A program made the translations under genes and the position numbers. The notes beneath the pieces are model-generated. The model saw only the letters and a list, made by a program, of their open reading frames with translations. It had not been told where the DNA came from and did not search any database. A stretch of DNA of 64,000 bases from Rhodanobacter humi (GTDB lineage: Bacteria; Pseudomonadota; Gammaproteobacteria; Xanthomonadales; Rhodanobacteraceae), in the NCBI RefSeq assembly GCF_041107455.1, contig NZ_JBGBPY010000001.1, positions 3,844,001 to 3,908,000 on the forward strand, read 5' to 3'. Numbering within the stretch: the stretch's first letter is position 1; each line of letters begins with the position of its first letter. Positions 31,898 through 42,507 of the stretch are shown piece after piece.

Positions 31898-34264
31898 GTG
31901 TCCGTCGCGAGCTTTCTGAAGGAGCGCCTCGTCCGCTGGCAGAACTGGCTGGTCGCCTTCGCGCTGCTCGCCGCCGTGCTGGCGGGCTGCCGCCTGTGGC
32001 CGCATCAACCCCTGCGCGAACGCCTGCCCAGCTCCACCGCGTTCTATGACGACAGCGGCCATCTGCTGCGGCTGACCCTGGCCAGCGACCAGCAATATCG
32101 GCTATGGGTGCCTCTGAAATCCATCTCGCCCCAGTTCGTCGAGGGCGTGCTGCTGCACGAGGACCGCTGGTTCCGCTGGCACCCCGGCTTCAATCCCTGG
32201 GGCCTCGCGCGCGGTGCCTGGGTTACCTATGTGCGGCATCGCCATCCGCAAGGCGGTTCCACGATCACCATGCAGCTGGCGCGCCTGCTGTGGCAGCTGG
32301 ATACGCGCACGCCGCTGGGCAAGCTGCGCCAGATAGCGCGAGCGTTGCAGCTGGAGTTGTTCTACTCGAAGCGCGACCTCCTGGAGGCCTATCTCAACGA
32401 CGCGCCTTATGGCGGCAACGTGCAGGGCGTGGGCGCGGCCAGCCTCGCGTATTTCGGCAAGCCGGCCGGCGCGCTCACCTTGCCGGAGGCGCTCACGTTG
32501 GCGGTGATTCCGCAGGAGCCTTCGCGGCCGTTGCAATCGAACGGCGTGCTCATCAATCCTGCCCTGGCGCAGGCGCGCAATCGCCTGTACGCGCAGTGGC
32601 TGCGCAAGCATCCACGCGATGCCTCACTGAAGCCGCTGTTCGCGCTGCCGTTGACGCTGCGCCCGCTGGCCAGGCTGCCGTTCGAGGCACCGCATGCGGT
32701 GGATCAGCTGCTGGCCGCGCAGCGCACGAGCGGCGATGTGCTGTCGCCCATCGTGACCACCACGATCGACCTCGGCCTGCAGCATGCGCTGGAGCGGCAG
32801 GTGGCGAACTACGTGCAACGCAACGCGCCGCGCGGCATCAAGAACGCGGCGGCGCTGCTGATCGACACCCGTGACATGGGCATCAAGGCGATGGTGGGTT
32901 CGGCCAGTTACTTCGACGCCGGCATCGAGGGCCAGGTCAACGGCACCGACGCGAAGCGCTCGCCCGGCTCCACACTCAAGCCCTTCATCTATGCACTGGG
33001 TTTCGACCAGGGCGTGCTGCATCCGCAGACCGTGCTGCGCGACGTGCCCAGTTCCTTCGGTCCGTATACGCCGGAGAATTTCGACGGGCATTTCCTCGGG
33101 CCGATCACCGCCACCCAGGCCTTGATCCGCAGCCGCAACATCCCCGCCGTGTGGGTGGCCTCGCAACTGCATCAGCCCAGCTTGTACGACTTCCTGCGCG
33201 AGGCGGGCGTGAGCCGCATGGCCAGCGAGCAGCATTACGGCCTGGCTCTTGTGCTGGGCGGCGGCGAAGTCACCATGCAGGAGCTGGGCGATCTCTACGC
33301 GATGCTGGCGAACCGCGGCATGCTGCAGCCCTTGCGCCTGCGCGCGGACGATCCGCAAGTCGCCGGTACGCGTCTGCTGAGCGACGCGGCCAGCTTCATG
33401 GTGATGGACATGCTGCGGCAGAATCCGCGCCCCGACGCCGCCTTCGGCAGCGAGCGTACCCAGCTGCCGGTGGCTTGGAAGACCGGAACCTCGTGGGCCT
33501 TCCACGATGCCTGGACTGCCGGCAGCTTCGGTCCCTACGTGCTGGTGGTGTGGGTGGGCAATTTCGACGGTACGGCAAACCCCGCCTTCGTGGGCGTGGA
33601 GGCGGCCGCGCCGCTGTTCTTCCAGATCGTCGACGCGCTGCGCGCCGAGCGTCCGCATATGCATGAGCCGATCCGCCACATGCCGGCGAACCTGAAGCGC
33701 GTCGAGATCTGCCTCGCCAGCGGCGATCTGCCCAGCCAATGGTGCCCGCAGCGCGGCCGGACCTGGTTCATCCCCGGCAAGTCGCCGATCCGCGTGGGGA
33801 ACGTCTACCGACCGCTGGTGATGGATGACGCCAGCGGCCTGCCGGCTTGTCCGCCGTATGCGGGCAGGCACACGCACGTGGAGGTGTTCGAGTTCTGGCC
33901 CTCCGACCTCGCGCATGTGTTCGCGCAGGCCGGCATCCCGCGCCGCAAGCCACCACAGAATCCGGCTTGCCGCGACGCCGGTCGCCCCGATGGCGATCCG
34001 CCGCAGATCACCTCGCCGCTGCGCGCCAGCACCTATGCGATGCGCTTGCATCAGGATCAGCCCACGCCGATCGCCTTCAGTGCCACCGCCGATGCCGACG
34101 CGCATGCGCTGTACTGGTTCGTCGACGACGCCTACGTGGGGCAGGGCACGCCCGGCAACAGCTTGTTCTGGCAGCCGCGCAACGCCGGCAGCTATCGCGT
34201 GCGCGTCGTGGACGACCACGGCCGCAGCGACGAACGCACACTTGCGGTGACACTGGTGCAGTGA
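31898..34264 (+). CDS. pbpC: Penicillin-binding protein 1C
   Basis: Encodes about 788 residues from a GTG at 31898. A membrane anchor lies at about 15-30. The transglycosylase domain has the catalytic Glu88 in LLHEDRWF and GGSTITMQLARLL. The transpeptidase domain has S358-TLK361, an SRN motif and K528-TG. A C-terminal BiPBP_C-type domain ends the protein. PBP1C polymerises peptidoglycan and is linked to alpha-2-macroglobulin. The start is uncertain: the frame is open further upstream through the REP elements, but GAGGGG just before the GTG and the family length favour this choice. Confidence 0.92.
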   Translation: MSVASFLKERLVRWQNWLVAFALLAAVLAGCRLWPHQPLRERLPSSTAFYDDSGHLLRLTLASDQQYRLWVPLKSISPQFVEGVLLHEDRWFRWHPGFNPWGLARGAWVTYVRHRHPQGGSTITMQLARLLWQLDTRTPLGKLRQIARALQLELFYSKRDLLEAYLNDAPYGGNVQGVGAASLAYFGKPAGALTLPEALTLAVIPQEPSRPLQSNGVLINPALAQARNRLYAQWLRKHPRDASLKPLFALPLTLRPLARLPFEAPHAVDQLLAAQRTSGDVLSPIVTTTIDLGLQHALERQVANYVQRNAPRGIKNAAALLIDTRDMGIKAMVGSASYFDAGIEGQVNGTDAKRSPGSTLKPFIYALGFDQGVLHPQTVLRDVPSSFGPYTPENFDGHFLGPITATQALIRSRNIPAVWVASQLHQPSLYDFLREAGVSRMASEQHYGLALVLGGGEVTMQELGDLYAMLANRGMLQPLRLRADDPQVAGTRLLSDAASFMVMDMLRQNPRPDAAFGSERTQLPVAWKTGTSWAFHDAWTAGSFGPYVLVVWVGNFDGTANPAFVGVEAAAPLFFQIVDALRAERPHMHEPIRHMPANLKRVEICLASGDLPSQWCPQRGRTWFIPGKSPIRVGNVYRPLVMDDASGLPACPPYAGRHTHVEVFEFWPSDLAHVFAQAGIPRRKPPQNPACRDAGRPDGDPPQITSPLRASTYAMRLHQDQPTPIAFSATADADAHALYWFVDDAYVGQGTPGNSLFWQPRNAGSYRVRVVDDHGRSDERTLAVTLVQ

Positions 34265-34306
34265 TGTACGCTCGGGCGCTTCGCTGTCGCACAGGGGCGT
34301 CAGGGC

Positions 34307-35605
34307 ATGAAGCAAGCACCGGTTCCGTCGTACTACCGCGCCACCGCCACGCCGTACGAGGCGCATGCGCCACTGCAGGGACGACAGGAAACGCGCATCG
34401 CCATCGTCGGTGGCGGCTACGCGGGATTGAACACGGCACTGGGTCTCGCCGAACGCGGCGTGCGCGACGTGGTGCTGCTGGAGCGCGAGCAGATCGGCTT
34501 CGGCGCCTCGGGCCGCAATGGCGGCTTCGTGTTCGCCGGCTATTCGCTGGGCGAACAGGCCTTGCTGGCTCAGCTCGGCGAGGTGCGTGCCCGCGCGCTG
34601 TTCGGGCTCACCACGGCGGCGGTGCAGCGCATCCGCGAACGCGTGGCGAAGTACGCCATCGCCTGCGACGCGGTGGACGAAGGCGTGATCTGGGCGAACT
34701 GGTTTCGCGACCCCGAGGTGCTGCGCCGGCGCCAGGCCTTGCTGGCCGAACATTACGACGTGCACTGGGACTGGCTGCCGTGGGAGGAAATGCGCGAGCG
34801 CGTGCGCAGCGACCGCTATTACGACGGTTTGTACGAGCGCAATGCGCTGCATCTGCACCCGTTGAACTACGCGATCGGCCTTGCGGCCGCGGCCAGCGGG
34901 CAGGGCGTGCGCATCCACGAGGAGAGCGAGGTGTGGCGCCTGCAGCGCGAAGGCTCGCGCTGGCTGCTGAGCACGCCGCACGGCGAACTGCTGGCCGAGC
35001 AGGTGGTGCTGGCCTGCGGCGGCTACCTCGCCGGCCTGCGCAAACCGATCGATCGCGCGGTGCTGCCGATCGCCACCTACGTGATGGCCACCGAGCCGCT
35101 GGGCGATCGTCTCGCCGAATGCCTGCAGACCCGCGCCGCGGTCTACGACACGCGTTTCGCGTTCGACTACTACCGCCCGCTGCCGGACACGCGCCTGCTC
35201 TGGGGCGGCCGCATCTCGATCCGGAATCGCCAGCCGCAGGCGGTACAACGCCTGCTCAGGCATGACTTGTTGCGGGTGTTCCCGCAACTCAAGGATGCGA
35301 AGATCGACTACGCCTGGTCGGGCCTGATGAGCTATGCGCGCCACCAGATGCCGCAACTCGGCCGCGGCGAAGGTGAGGACGCCGGCCTGTGGTGGGCGCA
35401 AGCCTTCGGCGGCCATGGCCTGGCGCCCACCTGCGCCGCGGGCGAGCTGCTCGCCGCGGCGATCGCCGACGGCGACGAGGACTGGAAACAATTCGCCGAC
35501 TATGGCCTGGCAAGCGTGCACAAGCCGTTCGGCCTGCTTGCCGCCCAGCTCAACTACTGGTGGCAACAGGCACGCGACGGATTCAAGACGAGGCTGGAAG
35601 GATGA
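34307..35605 (+). CDS. FAD-dependent oxidoreductase, PuuB-like (gamma-glutamylputrescine oxidase family)
   Basis: Encodes 432 residues of the DAO fold. The N-terminal [18 protein letters not shown] resembles the start of PuuB-type oxidases, followed by the FAD-binding [20 protein letters not shown] and the GASGRNGGF motif. The C-terminal [16 protein letters not shown] is also typical. Family members oxidise amino groups of modified polyamines or amino acids. No other polyamine genes are nearby, so the substrate is open. It overlaps the next gene by four bases. Confidence 0.85.
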   Translation: MKQAPVPSYYRATATPYEAHAPLQGRQETRIAIVGGGYAGLNTALGLAERGVRDVVLLEREQIGFGASGRNGGFVFAGYSLGEQALLAQLGEVRARALFGLTTAAVQRIRERVAKYAIACDAVDEGVIWANWFRDPEVLRRRQALLAEHYDVHWDWLPWEEMRERVRSDRYYDGLYERNALHLHPLNYAIGLAAAASGQGVRIHEESEVWRLQREGSRWLLSTPHGELLAEQVVLACGGYLAGLRKPIDRAVLPIATYVMATEPLGDRLAECLQTRAAVYDTRFAFDYYRPLPDTRLLWGGRISIRNRQPQAVQRLLRHDLLRVFPQLKDAKIDYAWSGLMSYARHQMPQLGRGEGEDAGLWWAQAFGGHGLAPTCAAGELLAAAIADGDEDWKQFADYGLASVHKPFGLLAAQLNYWWQQARDGFKTRLEG

Positions 35606-35961
35606 GCGAGACGACGGAAACAACCCGGGCGAGCGAGATCGGCTGGGCCGATTTCGAGAAGGTGCTGGTCGTGGCCGGTACGGTCACCCGGGTGGAAGCC
35701 TTCCCCGAGGCGCGCAAGCCGGCCTGGAAGGTGTGGGTGGATTTCGGCCCGTATGGCGAGAAGAAGACCAGCGCGCAGATCGCCGCACTGTATTCCGCCG
35801 AAGAACTGCTCGGCCGGCAGATCGTGGGCGTGATCAACTTCCCCGAGAAGCAGATCGGCCCGTTCCGCTCGCAGTTCCTGCTCACCGGCTTCCCCACCCC
35901 CGAAGGCGTGGTGCTCACCGCGATCGAGCGCCCGGTGCCGAACGGCACGCGGCTGGCCTGA
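35602..35961 (+). CDS. CsaA-like tRNA-binding domain protein
   Basis: Encodes 119 residues with the OB-fold tRNA-binding domain seen in CsaA and the C-terminus of Met[22 protein letters not shown], then [23 protein letters not shown] and [19 protein letters not shown]. CsaA was proposed as a secretion chaperone; the actual role is unclear. The ATG overlaps the previous stop (ATGA) and the stop is one base before the GNAT gene, so these three genes are probably co-transcribed. Confidence 0.88.
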   Translation: MSETTETTRASEIGWADFEKVLVVAGTVTRVEAFPEARKPAWKVWVDFGPYGEKKTSAQIAALYSAEELLGRQIVGVINFPEKQIGPFRSQFLLTGFPTPEGVVLTAIERPVPNGTRLA

Positions 35962-35962
35962 G

Positions 35963-36397
35963 ATGGCTGCACTGCGCCCGGCATGCATCGAGGATGCCGC
36001 CGAGATCGCGCGGCTGGCCGGCGAGCTCGGCTATCCGGTGGCCGCCGACGCGATGCAGGCGCGCCTGCAAGCGCTGCTGTCCCTGCCGCGACATCGCATC
36101 GTGGTGGCGCGAGGCGAGCATGACGGCCTGCTCGGCTGGATCGCGGTCGAGCGCCGGCTCACGCTGGAATCCGGCGAGCGCATCGAGATCGTGGGACTCG
36201 TCGTGGACGCCGCCGCGCGCGGCACGGGCCTCGGGCGCGCGCTGGTGGCGGATGCGGAGCGGTGGGCCAGCGACCAGGGCTTCGACACGATGGTCGTGCG
36301 TTCGAACGTGGCGCGCGAGGGGTCGCATCCGTTCTACGCGAGCCTGGGGTATGCGCGGGTCAAGACGCAGCACGTCTATCGCAAGTCGCTGGAGTGA
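35963..36397 (+). CDS. GNAT-family N-acetyltransferase
   Basis: Encodes 144 residues. The acetyl-CoA-binding motif is VDAAARGTGLGRALVADAE (about residues 78-97), with the C-terminal HPFYASLGYARVKTQHVY block. The substrate cannot be assigned. It is the third gene after the PuuB-like oxidase. The 124-base gap after it, before the convergent hydrolase, shows nothing recognisable. Confidence 0.87.
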   Translation: MAALRPACIEDAAEIARLAGELGYPVAADAMQARLQALLSLPRHRIVVARGEHDGLLGWIAVERRLTLESGERIEIVGLVVDAAARGTGLGRALVADAERWASDQGFDTMVVRSNVAREGSHPFYASLGYARVKTQHVYRKSLE

Positions 36398-36521
36398 GCC
36401 GGGCGCGTGTTCGCCTGCATGGCTTGCGGGAGAGGTGCAGCGGGGCTCCCGGTTTCCGGCATTGTCACGCAAGCGAAGCCGCCTCGCCTGCGTCGACCAC
36501 GTCATGCACAGCGGACGACGC

Positions 36522-37445
36522 TCACGGCTGATCCAGCCACACCCCGAGCCCCTGCGCGTTCAACTCGGTATCCATCCCCAGCAGGGCGACCAGCGCCGCG
36601 CGCCCCCGAGTCCAGCCGTGTGCCGCGGCGCGCGTGGCGTAGAGATCGGTGAGCCCGTCCATCAATACGGCATGGCGATCGGGTTTGCCGTGCGCGGCGC
36701 GAGCGATCGCCACCATCGCATCGATTTGCGCGTGCAAGTCGTCGGCGAGTTTCGCCACGTTCTCGACGCGGCCGTAATGGGTGAGATGCATCGCCGCGGG
36801 TTCCAGCGCGACCAGGCGACGGAGCGAGGCGTGCAGCGCATCGGGGTCGAACTGCACCGGCGAGGTGGTGGGCAGGATGAACGGGCCGTTCGCGGTATCG
36901 AAGTCGCGATAGGAGAGGCCGAACACGTCGCCGGTGAAGCAGGCGTTGCTGCGCACGTCATGCACCGTGAGGTGGTGCTTCGCGTGGCCGGGCGTGTCGA
37001 GGCAGTGCAGGGCGCGCCCGGCAAGGTCGACCATGTGGCCGTCCGGCGCCTCGACCACGCGCTCGGCGGGCACCGGACGCAGGCGGCCGTAGGTCGATTC
37101 CATCACGCTCTCGCCGTAGACCGCGCTGGCGCCGGCCCACAGTTTCGCGGGATCGATCATGTGCCGCGCGCCACGCGGATGCACCACCAGTTTCGCGTTC
37201 GGCAGGCGCGCGATCAGCTCGCCCGCGCCGCCGGCATGGTCCAGGTGCACATGGGTGAGGATCAGCCAGTCCACGTCCGCGGTCGCGAGGCCGGCATCAT
37301 CCAGCGTGGCGAGCATGCGCGGCACCGCGTGGTTGGTGCCGCAATCGACGAAGGCGCCGCGGCCGCGCTCGACGATCAGGTAGGCCGCGTCGAAGCGCGG
37401 GCGCACGAAGCCGGTGTCGATGGTGTGGATGCCGTGTGTCGCCAT
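36522..37445 (-). CDS. Metallo-beta-lactamase-fold hydrolase
   Basis: Encodes 307 residues. The metal site is H65-x-H67-x-D69-H70 in THVHLDHAGG, with further ligands in TPGHAKHH and FTGDVFG. This is the general hydrolase branch (glyoxalase II-like), not a clear beta-lactamase. The ATG at 37445 was chosen over an upstream in-frame start at 37574 because homologues begin close to GIHTIDTGF. It is divergent from the sulfotransferase gene. Confidence 0.88.
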   Translation of the reverse strand: MATHGIHTIDTGFVRPRFDAAYLIVERGRGAFVDCGTNHAVPRMLATLDDAGLATADVDWLILTHVHLDHAGGAGELIARLPNAKLVVHPRGARHMIDPAKLWAGASAVYGESVMESTYGRLRPVPAERVVEAPDGHMVDLAGRALHCLDTPGHAKHHLTVHDVRSNACFTGDVFGLSYRDFDTANGPFILPTTSPVQFDPDALHASLRRLVALEPAAMHLTHYGRVENVAKLADDLHAQIDAMVAIARAAHGKPDRHAVLMDGLTDLYATRAAAHGWTRGRAALVALLGMDTELNAQGLGVWLDQP

Positions 37446-37637
37446 GTCCGATTCCGTCGCGGTGAAGCACGCAGCGTAGCAAACGTGCCGGCAGCGCTCC
37501 GTTGAACCTTGGTCGAAGCGTGGCCGTTGCGCACCTTCCGGTGGTGTGTGCGCCTCGGCGTCAACCATGCACATATTCGTGCGTTAGCGATGAATCAGTT
37601 CGTGCGCCACCGGTACCGCAGAGGGAGTCGACCACCC

Positions 37638-38540
37638 ATGCAACGCATCTTCATCGTCGGCTGCCCGCGCTCCGGTACCACGCTCGTGCAGGCGATGCTG
37701 GCGCGGCACCCGGCCGTGTTGACCCTGCCGGAGACGGCGTTCTTCGAGCAGTTGTGCGGCGATCTCAAGTGGCGCTGGGGCGATCGCGATGCGCGGCCGC
37801 AGCGGCGGCGCCTGCGGCAGCGGCTGGGGTTCGCGCACAAGCGGGCGCACGCGGGCCTGGGAATGCTGCAACGTCGTCTGTCGAACGAGGCCGCGCGGCT
37901 GCCGTGGCCGCTGCGCACCGAAAGCTGCGCGCGCCGTTTCGTCGATCTGCTCGACGCCCGTGCGCAAGCCGAAGGGCGCACGGCCTGGATCGAGAAGACG
38001 CCGTATCACCTGCTCTACATCCCCGAGATCGAGCACCACGTGCCGAACGCACGCTTCGTGCACGTGATCCGTCCCGGCGAGGACGTGCTGGCCTCGATCG
38101 CGGACGCGAACCTGCGCTACGAGAACAACAACGCCTTCGGTGGCGGCACCGTGCACTGGTCGCGGCGCTGGAATCGCGCCGCCCAGATCCATCGTGCGCA
38201 CGCGCGACAGCCGCACCACCACTTCGTCTTCCTCGACGACCTGACCCGCGACAAGCATCGCGAATGGCTTCGCCTGTGCGCCTTCCTGCAGATCGATGCC
38301 GCGGCCGAGCTCGATGCCAGCTGCGATCAGCCGATCGCCGACCTGGACAACGAGCCATGGAAACGCGACGCGCTCAGCGGCCAGCCGGGCGAGACGCGGC
38401 GCAAGGCCGAAAGCATGTTCGGGCCGCAGGTGCGGGAGTGGCTGCGCCGGCAGCTGACGCCGTACGAGGAGCTGCGTTGCAGCTGCAAGGGCACCGAGCG
38501 GCACACCCAACGCGACAAGGTCCGCTACTTGGCGCGCTGA
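37638..38540 (+). CDS. Sulfotransferase family protein
   Basis: Encodes 300 residues. The N-terminus IFIVGCPRSGTTLVQ contains the 5'-phosphosulfate-binding loop (about 9-15), and FVHVIRPGEDVLASI matches the 3'-phosphate-binding strand. Such enzymes move sulfate from PAPS to an acceptor sugar, lipid or peptide, here unknown. The ATG at 37638 has GAGGGAG about ten bases upstream; in-frame ATGs at 37590 and 37509 are less well placed. Confidence 0.82.
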   Translation: MQRIFIVGCPRSGTTLVQAMLARHPAVLTLPETAFFEQLCGDLKWRWGDRDARPQRRRLRQRLGFAHKRAHAGLGMLQRRLSNEAARLPWPLRTESCARRFVDLLDARAQAEGRTAWIEKTPYHLLYIPEIEHHVPNARFVHVIRPGEDVLASIADANLRYENNNAFGGGTVHWSRRWNRAAQIHRAHARQPHHHFVFLDDLTRDKHREWLRLCAFLQIDAAAELDASCDQPIADLDNEPWKRDALSGQPGETRRKAESMFGPQVREWLRRQLTPYEELRCSCKGTERHTQRDKVRYLAR

Positions 38541-38604
38541 GGTGCGTGCGCCGGCCGCAGCAGGCGGCCCGGCGAGTTCGCGCGGATCTCCCGCGACGGC
38601 GCCG

Positions 38605-39279
38605 TCAGCGCTGCGCCGCCGCCGGCTTGCGCTGCAGACGATAGACGCCGGTGTGCAGCGCCGTCACGCCACCCTCCCGGAACGCCGGCTGGGCGGCGAG
38701 GATATCGCTGCGCTCCAGCAGGTCCAGATCCCAGTGGCCGCCGAACAGCGCTGCGACTTCATCGGCGTCGACGGAGAATGGCGGTCCCTCCATCTCGTGC
38801 TGCGGGTATTCCAGCGTGATCATCAGGCCGCGGCAGCCGGCGGGGAGGCGGGCGTAGACCTCGCGCGCATAGCGTGTACGCAGCGGCGGAGGCAGGGCGA
38901 TCACGGCGGCGCGATCGTAGACCGCGGCGCAACCGGCCAGGGTGGCGTCGTCCAGCGCGAACACGTCGCCCTCGATGATCTCGATGTTGCCGGCCACGTG
39001 GCGCATGCCCAGCGGCGATTCGTGCCGCACGGGCTTCAAGCCCTGCTCGGCGAAGAACTGCGCCACCGCCAGTGGCGACAGCTCCACGCCCAGCACGCGG
39101 TGGCCTTGTTCGGCGAGCCAGCGCATGTCCAGCGTCTTGCCGCACAAGGGCACCAGCACCCGGCTGCCGCGCGGCAGCGCCAGCGCCGGCCAGTGCTGCA
39201 GCAGCAGCGGCATCGGCGCGTCACGATGGAAACCGGTGCGGCCTTCGCGCCAGCGTTCCAGCCAGAATTCCGCTTGCAT
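38605..39279 (-). CDS. tpm: Thiopurine S-methyltransferase (TPMT family)
   Basis: Encodes 224 residues. Diagnostic blocks are [14 protein letters not shown] at the N-terminus, the SAM-binding [33 protein letters not shown] and [12 protein letters not shown]. Bacterial TPMTs methylate tellurite, selenite or thiol compounds (family knowledge). It follows the quinone reductase gene on the same strand with a 13-base gap, so they are probably one operon. Confidence 0.92.
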   Translation of the reverse strand: MQAEFWLERWREGRTGFHRDAPMPLLLQHWPALALPRGSRVLVPLCGKTLDMRWLAEQGHRVLGVELSPLAVAQFFAEQGLKPVRHESPLGMRHVAGNIEIIEGDVFALDDATLAGCAAVYDRAAVIALPPPLRTRYAREVYARLPAGCRGLMITLEYPQHEMEGPPFSVDADEVAALFGGHWDLDLLERSDILAAQPAFREGGVTALHTGVYRLQRKPAAAQR

Positions 39280-39292
39280 CGATCGCACTCCG

Positions 39293-40309
39293 TCAGTTAT
39301 CCCACGCCAGCATGATCTTGCCGATATGCGCGCTGCTTTCCATCAGCGCGTGCGCACGGGCGGCTTCGCGGGCGGGCAGCACGGTGTGGATCACCGGGCG
39401 CACCTGGCCGGATTCCAGCAGCGGCCACACTTCGCGGTGCAGCTGGCGGGCCAGTCCGGCCTTGAACGCGACCGGGCGGTTGCGCAGGGTGGAGCCGGTG
39501 AGGGTGAGCCGGCGCCGCATCAGCTGGCCGGCATCGATGGTGGCACGACTGCCGCCCATGGTGGCGATCAGCACCAGGCGGCCGCCTTCGGCCAGCGCGT
39601 CCAGTTCGCGCGGCACGTAGTCGCCGGCCACGTTGTCGAGGATCACGTCCACGCCACGGTCGCCGGTGGCCTGCTTCACCTCGCTGGCGAAATCCTGCGT
39701 GCGGTAATTGATCGCCAACTCCGCACCCAGCCGCTCGCACGCGGCGCACTTCTCCGCGCTGCCGGCGGTGGCGAACACGCGATGGCCGAACGCACGCGCC
39801 AGTTGGATCGCGGTGACGCCGATGCCGCCGGAACCGCCCTGCACCAGCAGGCTCTCGTGCGCGCCGCCTTCGCCCTGGCCGAGCCGTCCGCGCACGAACA
39901 CGTTGCTCCACACGGTGAAGAAATTCTCGGGCAGCGCCGCCGTCTCGATCAGCGAGAGGCCCGCGGGCACCGGCAGGCACTGCGCCAGCGGGGCCACCGC
40001 GTATTCCGCGTAGCCGCCGCCCCCGAGCAGGGCGCACACCGCGTCGCCGGGCTGCAAGCCGAATGGGTTGTCACCGCCGAAATCGCCCTCGACCAGGCTG
40101 CCGGCCACCTCCAGTCCCGGCAGGTCGGAAGCGCCGGGCGGTGGTGCGTACTTGCCCTGCCGCTGCAGCACGTCCGGCCGGTTCACGCCGGAGGCCACCA
40201 CCTTGATCAGTACCTCGCCGGTGCCGGGCTTCGGCACCGGCCGCTGGGCGAGCTGCAACACCTCGGGCGCGCCGTGGCGGGTGATCTCGACGGCATGCAT
40301 GCTGGACAT
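39293..40309 (-). CDS. NAD(P)H quinone oxidoreductase, PIG3 family
   Basis: Encodes 338 residues of the zinc-free MDR family. It begins [17 protein letters not shown] (ATG 40300; an ATG three codons earlier is equally possible), has [15 protein letters not shown], and the NADPH-binding [17 protein letters not shown]. Such enzymes reduce quinones or other electrophiles. It lies upstream of tpm. Confidence 0.92.
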   Translation of the reverse strand: MSSMHAVEITRHGAPEVLQLAQRPVPKPGTGEVLIKVVASGVNRPDVLQRQGKYAPPPGASDLPGLEVAGSLVEGDFGGDNPFGLQPGDAVCALLGGGGYAEYAVAPLAQCLPVPAGLSLIETAALPENFFTVWSNVFVRGRLGQGEGGAHESLLVQGGSGGIGVTAIQLARAFGHRVFATAGSAEKCAACERLGAELAINYRTQDFASEVKQATGDRGVDVILDNVAGDYVPRELDALAEGGRLVLIATMGGSRATIDAGQLMRRRLTLTGSTLRNRPVAFKAGLARQLHREVWPLLESGQVRPVIHTVLPAREAARAHALMESSAHIGKIMLAWDN

Positions 40310-40372
40310 GGCGATTCCTGCGGCGACGAGGTGCTTCAGTGTAGGCGATGACCCGCCGGTGCAAGGGTTGCC

Positions 40373-41107
40373 TCATTCGGCATCGTGGAAGATCACGCCC
40401 AGCACGTGACGTCGCCCCGTGCGCACCGTACTGACGCCGTGGCGCATGCGCACCCTGTGATTTCCGCGCTGGCCGTGCACCGGGCGCTGGTTCACCGCGA
40501 AGACCACCGCATCGCCCTGTTGCAGCGGCACCACCCGCACCCGCGACTGCATGCGCGGGCGTTGCTCGGTCAGCACGAACTCGCCACCGTCGAAATCCAC
40601 GCCCGGCACGGACAGCAGCACCGCCAGTTGCAGCGGAAACACATGCTCGCCGTAGATATCCTGGTGCAGGCAGTTGTAGTCGCCGGCACCGTATTGCAGC
40701 AGCAAGGGCGTGGGTCGCCGCTGGCCGGCGGCGTGGCATTGTGCGAGATAGTCCGCGTGAGTGGCGGGATAGCGTGTGGCCAGATTCAGCGCCTCGTTCC
40801 AGCGATTGGCCAGCGGAGCAAGATAAGGCCATGCCGCGCGACGCAGCGTTTCCACCAGCATCGGGAGCGGGTAGGCGAAGTAACGGTATTCGCCGCGTCC
40901 GAAACCGTGGCGCTCCATCGTCACGCGGCTGCGGAACACGGCATCGTCCAGATACAGCGCGGCCAGTTCGCGGCAGGCGGAAGGTGGCAGCAGCGACGGC
41001 AGCCGTGCATGGCCCTGCGTGTCGAGCTCGCCCAACGCGGCGGTCCAGTCGCAGGCGTGCAGGCGCTGCTCCAGGGCAGTCGTGTCGAACGCAGGGGTGC
41101 GATTCAC
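40373..41107 (-). CDS. 2OG-Fe(II) oxygenase (DUF2086 / PF09859 family)
   Basis: Encodes 244 residues from a GTG at 41107. Motifs include RHGFGRGEYRYFAYPLP, QYGAGDYNCLHQDIYG with iron ligands H148 and D150, then H211 and an Arg-rich end, finishing in LGVIFHDAE. Pfam describes this family as oxygenases acting on damaged DNA; that is by analogy and not shown here. An open frame extends to 41164, but the GTG gives the family length and has GAAGAA upstream. Unrelated in sequence to the oxygenase at 7360-8055. Confidence 0.88.
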   Translation of the reverse strand: MNRTPAFDTTALEQRLHACDWTAALGELDTQGHARLPSLLPPSACRELAALYLDDAVFRSRVTMERHGFGRGEYRYFAYPLPMLVETLRRAAWPYLAPLANRWNEALNLATRYPATHADYLAQCHAAGQRRPTPLLLQYGAGDYNCLHQDIYGEHVFPLQLAVLLSVPGVDFDGGEFVLTEQRPRMQSRVRVVPLQQGDAVVFAVNQRPVHGQRGNHRVRMRHGVSTVRTGRRHVLGVIFHDAE

Positions 41108-41183
41108 TCGGTGTTCTTCATCCGTGGTGGTTCGCGCAGCGTGCCCGGCGATTGCGCCGGGCACACTCCGGATCTTGCGATGC

Positions 41184-41540
41184 TCAGAGTTTCAGCATCG
41201 GCTTGAAACCGCCGAAGATCATCCGCTTGCCGTCGAACGGCATCGACGCCGGCGACATGCCGGACATGCGCGGGTCAGCCAGCACCTTGGCCACCACGCG
41301 GTCGCGGTGGCTGCGCGAGCGGTAGCTGACCCACGAGAACACCACCACCTCGTCGGGCTTCAGCTTCACGCTCTGCGGGAACGAGGTGAGTTTGCCGGGC
41401 TTCACGTCGTCGGCGACGCACTCGACGATCTCGAGCGCGCCGTGTTCCTTCCAGATGTTGCCCATCTTGCGTGCGAAGCGCCGGTAGGCGGCGAGGTTTG
41501 CCTTCGGCACGGGCAACACGAAACCATCGACGTAGTTCAT
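41184..41540 (-). CDS. DUF1428 family protein (YbaA-like)
   Basis: Encodes 118 residues starting MNYVDGFVLPVPKANLAAYR, the characteristic DUF1428 start, with the FSWVSYRSRSHRD block. The fold is a dimeric alpha-beta barrel. Function unknown. It lies downstream of the DUF899 gene on the same strand, a common pairing in proteobacteria. Confidence 0.9.
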   Translation of the reverse strand: MNYVDGFVLPVPKANLAAYRRFARKMGNIWKEHGALEIVECVADDVKPGKLTSFPQSVKLKPDEVVVFSWVSYRSRSHRDRVVAKVLADPRMSGMSPASMPFDGKRMIFGGFKPMLKL

Positions 41541-41616
41541 GACTCCTCCACGGGTCGGGATGGAAGCGATTCGCGCGATGCGGCCGTCGGCGGCGCAGCG
41601 GCCGAAGCGGGGGCGT

Positions 41617-42405
41617 TCAAGGCGTATCTCCGCAGCAGGAAGCGGTCGCCGGGACGGGTACGGGCGTCTCGTCATAGCGGTCGTGCAGGCGCTGCCAGTG
41701 CATGCCCTTGCCGTCGAGGTCGGGCATGCCGCCCCAGCCCTCGCCGCGCCCGAACGGGGTGAGGTCGAGGTAGTGGTAGGTGGTGAGCAGCGTGTCCAGT
41801 CCGCGGGCATAGCTGGAATAGCTGTGGAACACGCGCTCGCCGTCGCGGAGGAACACGCTGATGCCGGGCAGTTCGCCCGCGAGGTTGCCGTGTTCGCCGC
41901 GCGCGAGCATCTCGGCCTGGTCGCGGTAGTTGTATTCCACCGGCGCCACCGCTTCGTCCTGGCTGACGTGGAAGTCGTAGTTGAAGTCGCTGCCCCACGA
42001 CGAATACCACGGCAGCGTCCAGCCCATGCGGGCCTTGTAGCGTTCGAGCTCCGCCAGCGGCGCGCGCGAGACCAGCGCCAGCGTGGTGTCGCGCGCATGC
42101 AGGTGGGCGAGGTGGCCGAGGTTGTCCACCAGGAAGGAGCAGCCGGGGCAACCCTCGCCGCGGTCGCGGTGGAACATGAAGTGGTAGACGATCAGCTGGC
42201 GCCGCCCCTCGAACAGGCCGAGCAGGGTGGCCTCGCCATCCGGCGTGTCGAACAGGTAGGGCTTCTCTACCGGCACCATGGGCAGCGCGCGGCGCTGCGC
42301 GTTCAGCTGGTCCAGCATGCGGGTGGCGGCCTTCTCGGCGGCGAGCAGGTCCTTGCGGGCGGCCAGCCAGGTGTCGCGGCTGGCAATGGCGGGGAGTGTC
42401 GGCAT
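41617..42405 (-). CDS. DUF899 family thioredoxin-like protein
   Basis: Encodes 262 residues. It has the thioredoxin-fold hallmarks of DUF899: LIVYHFMFHRDRGEGCPGCS with a C-P-G-C pair, the SFLVDNLGHL stretch and SWGSDFNYDFHVS. The function is unknown; a redox role is inferred from the CxxC. The ATG at 42405 is chosen over an upstream in-frame start at 42465. Followed by DUF1428 and preceded by pirin. Confidence 0.88.
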   Translation of the reverse strand: MPTLPAIASRDTWLAARKDLLAAEKAATRMLDQLNAQRRALPMVPVEKPYLFDTPDGEATLLGLFEGRRQLIVYHFMFHRDRGEGCPGCSFLVDNLGHLAHLHARDTTLALVSRAPLAELERYKARMGWTLPWYSSWGSDFNYDFHVSQDEAVAPVEYNYRDQAEMLARGEHGNLAGELPGISVFLRDGERVFHSYSSYARGLDTLLTTYHYLDLTPFGRGEGWGGMPDLDGKGMHWQRLHDRYDETPVPVPATASCCGDTP

Positions 42406-42507
42406 CGTGCGTCTCCAGGCTTGGGGTTCCTGAAGACGACGAGCGAAGCGGGCCGAAATCGACATGCCCCGTGATCGCCGGCTGCCTCACGGCAACCGGG
42501 TGAAGGT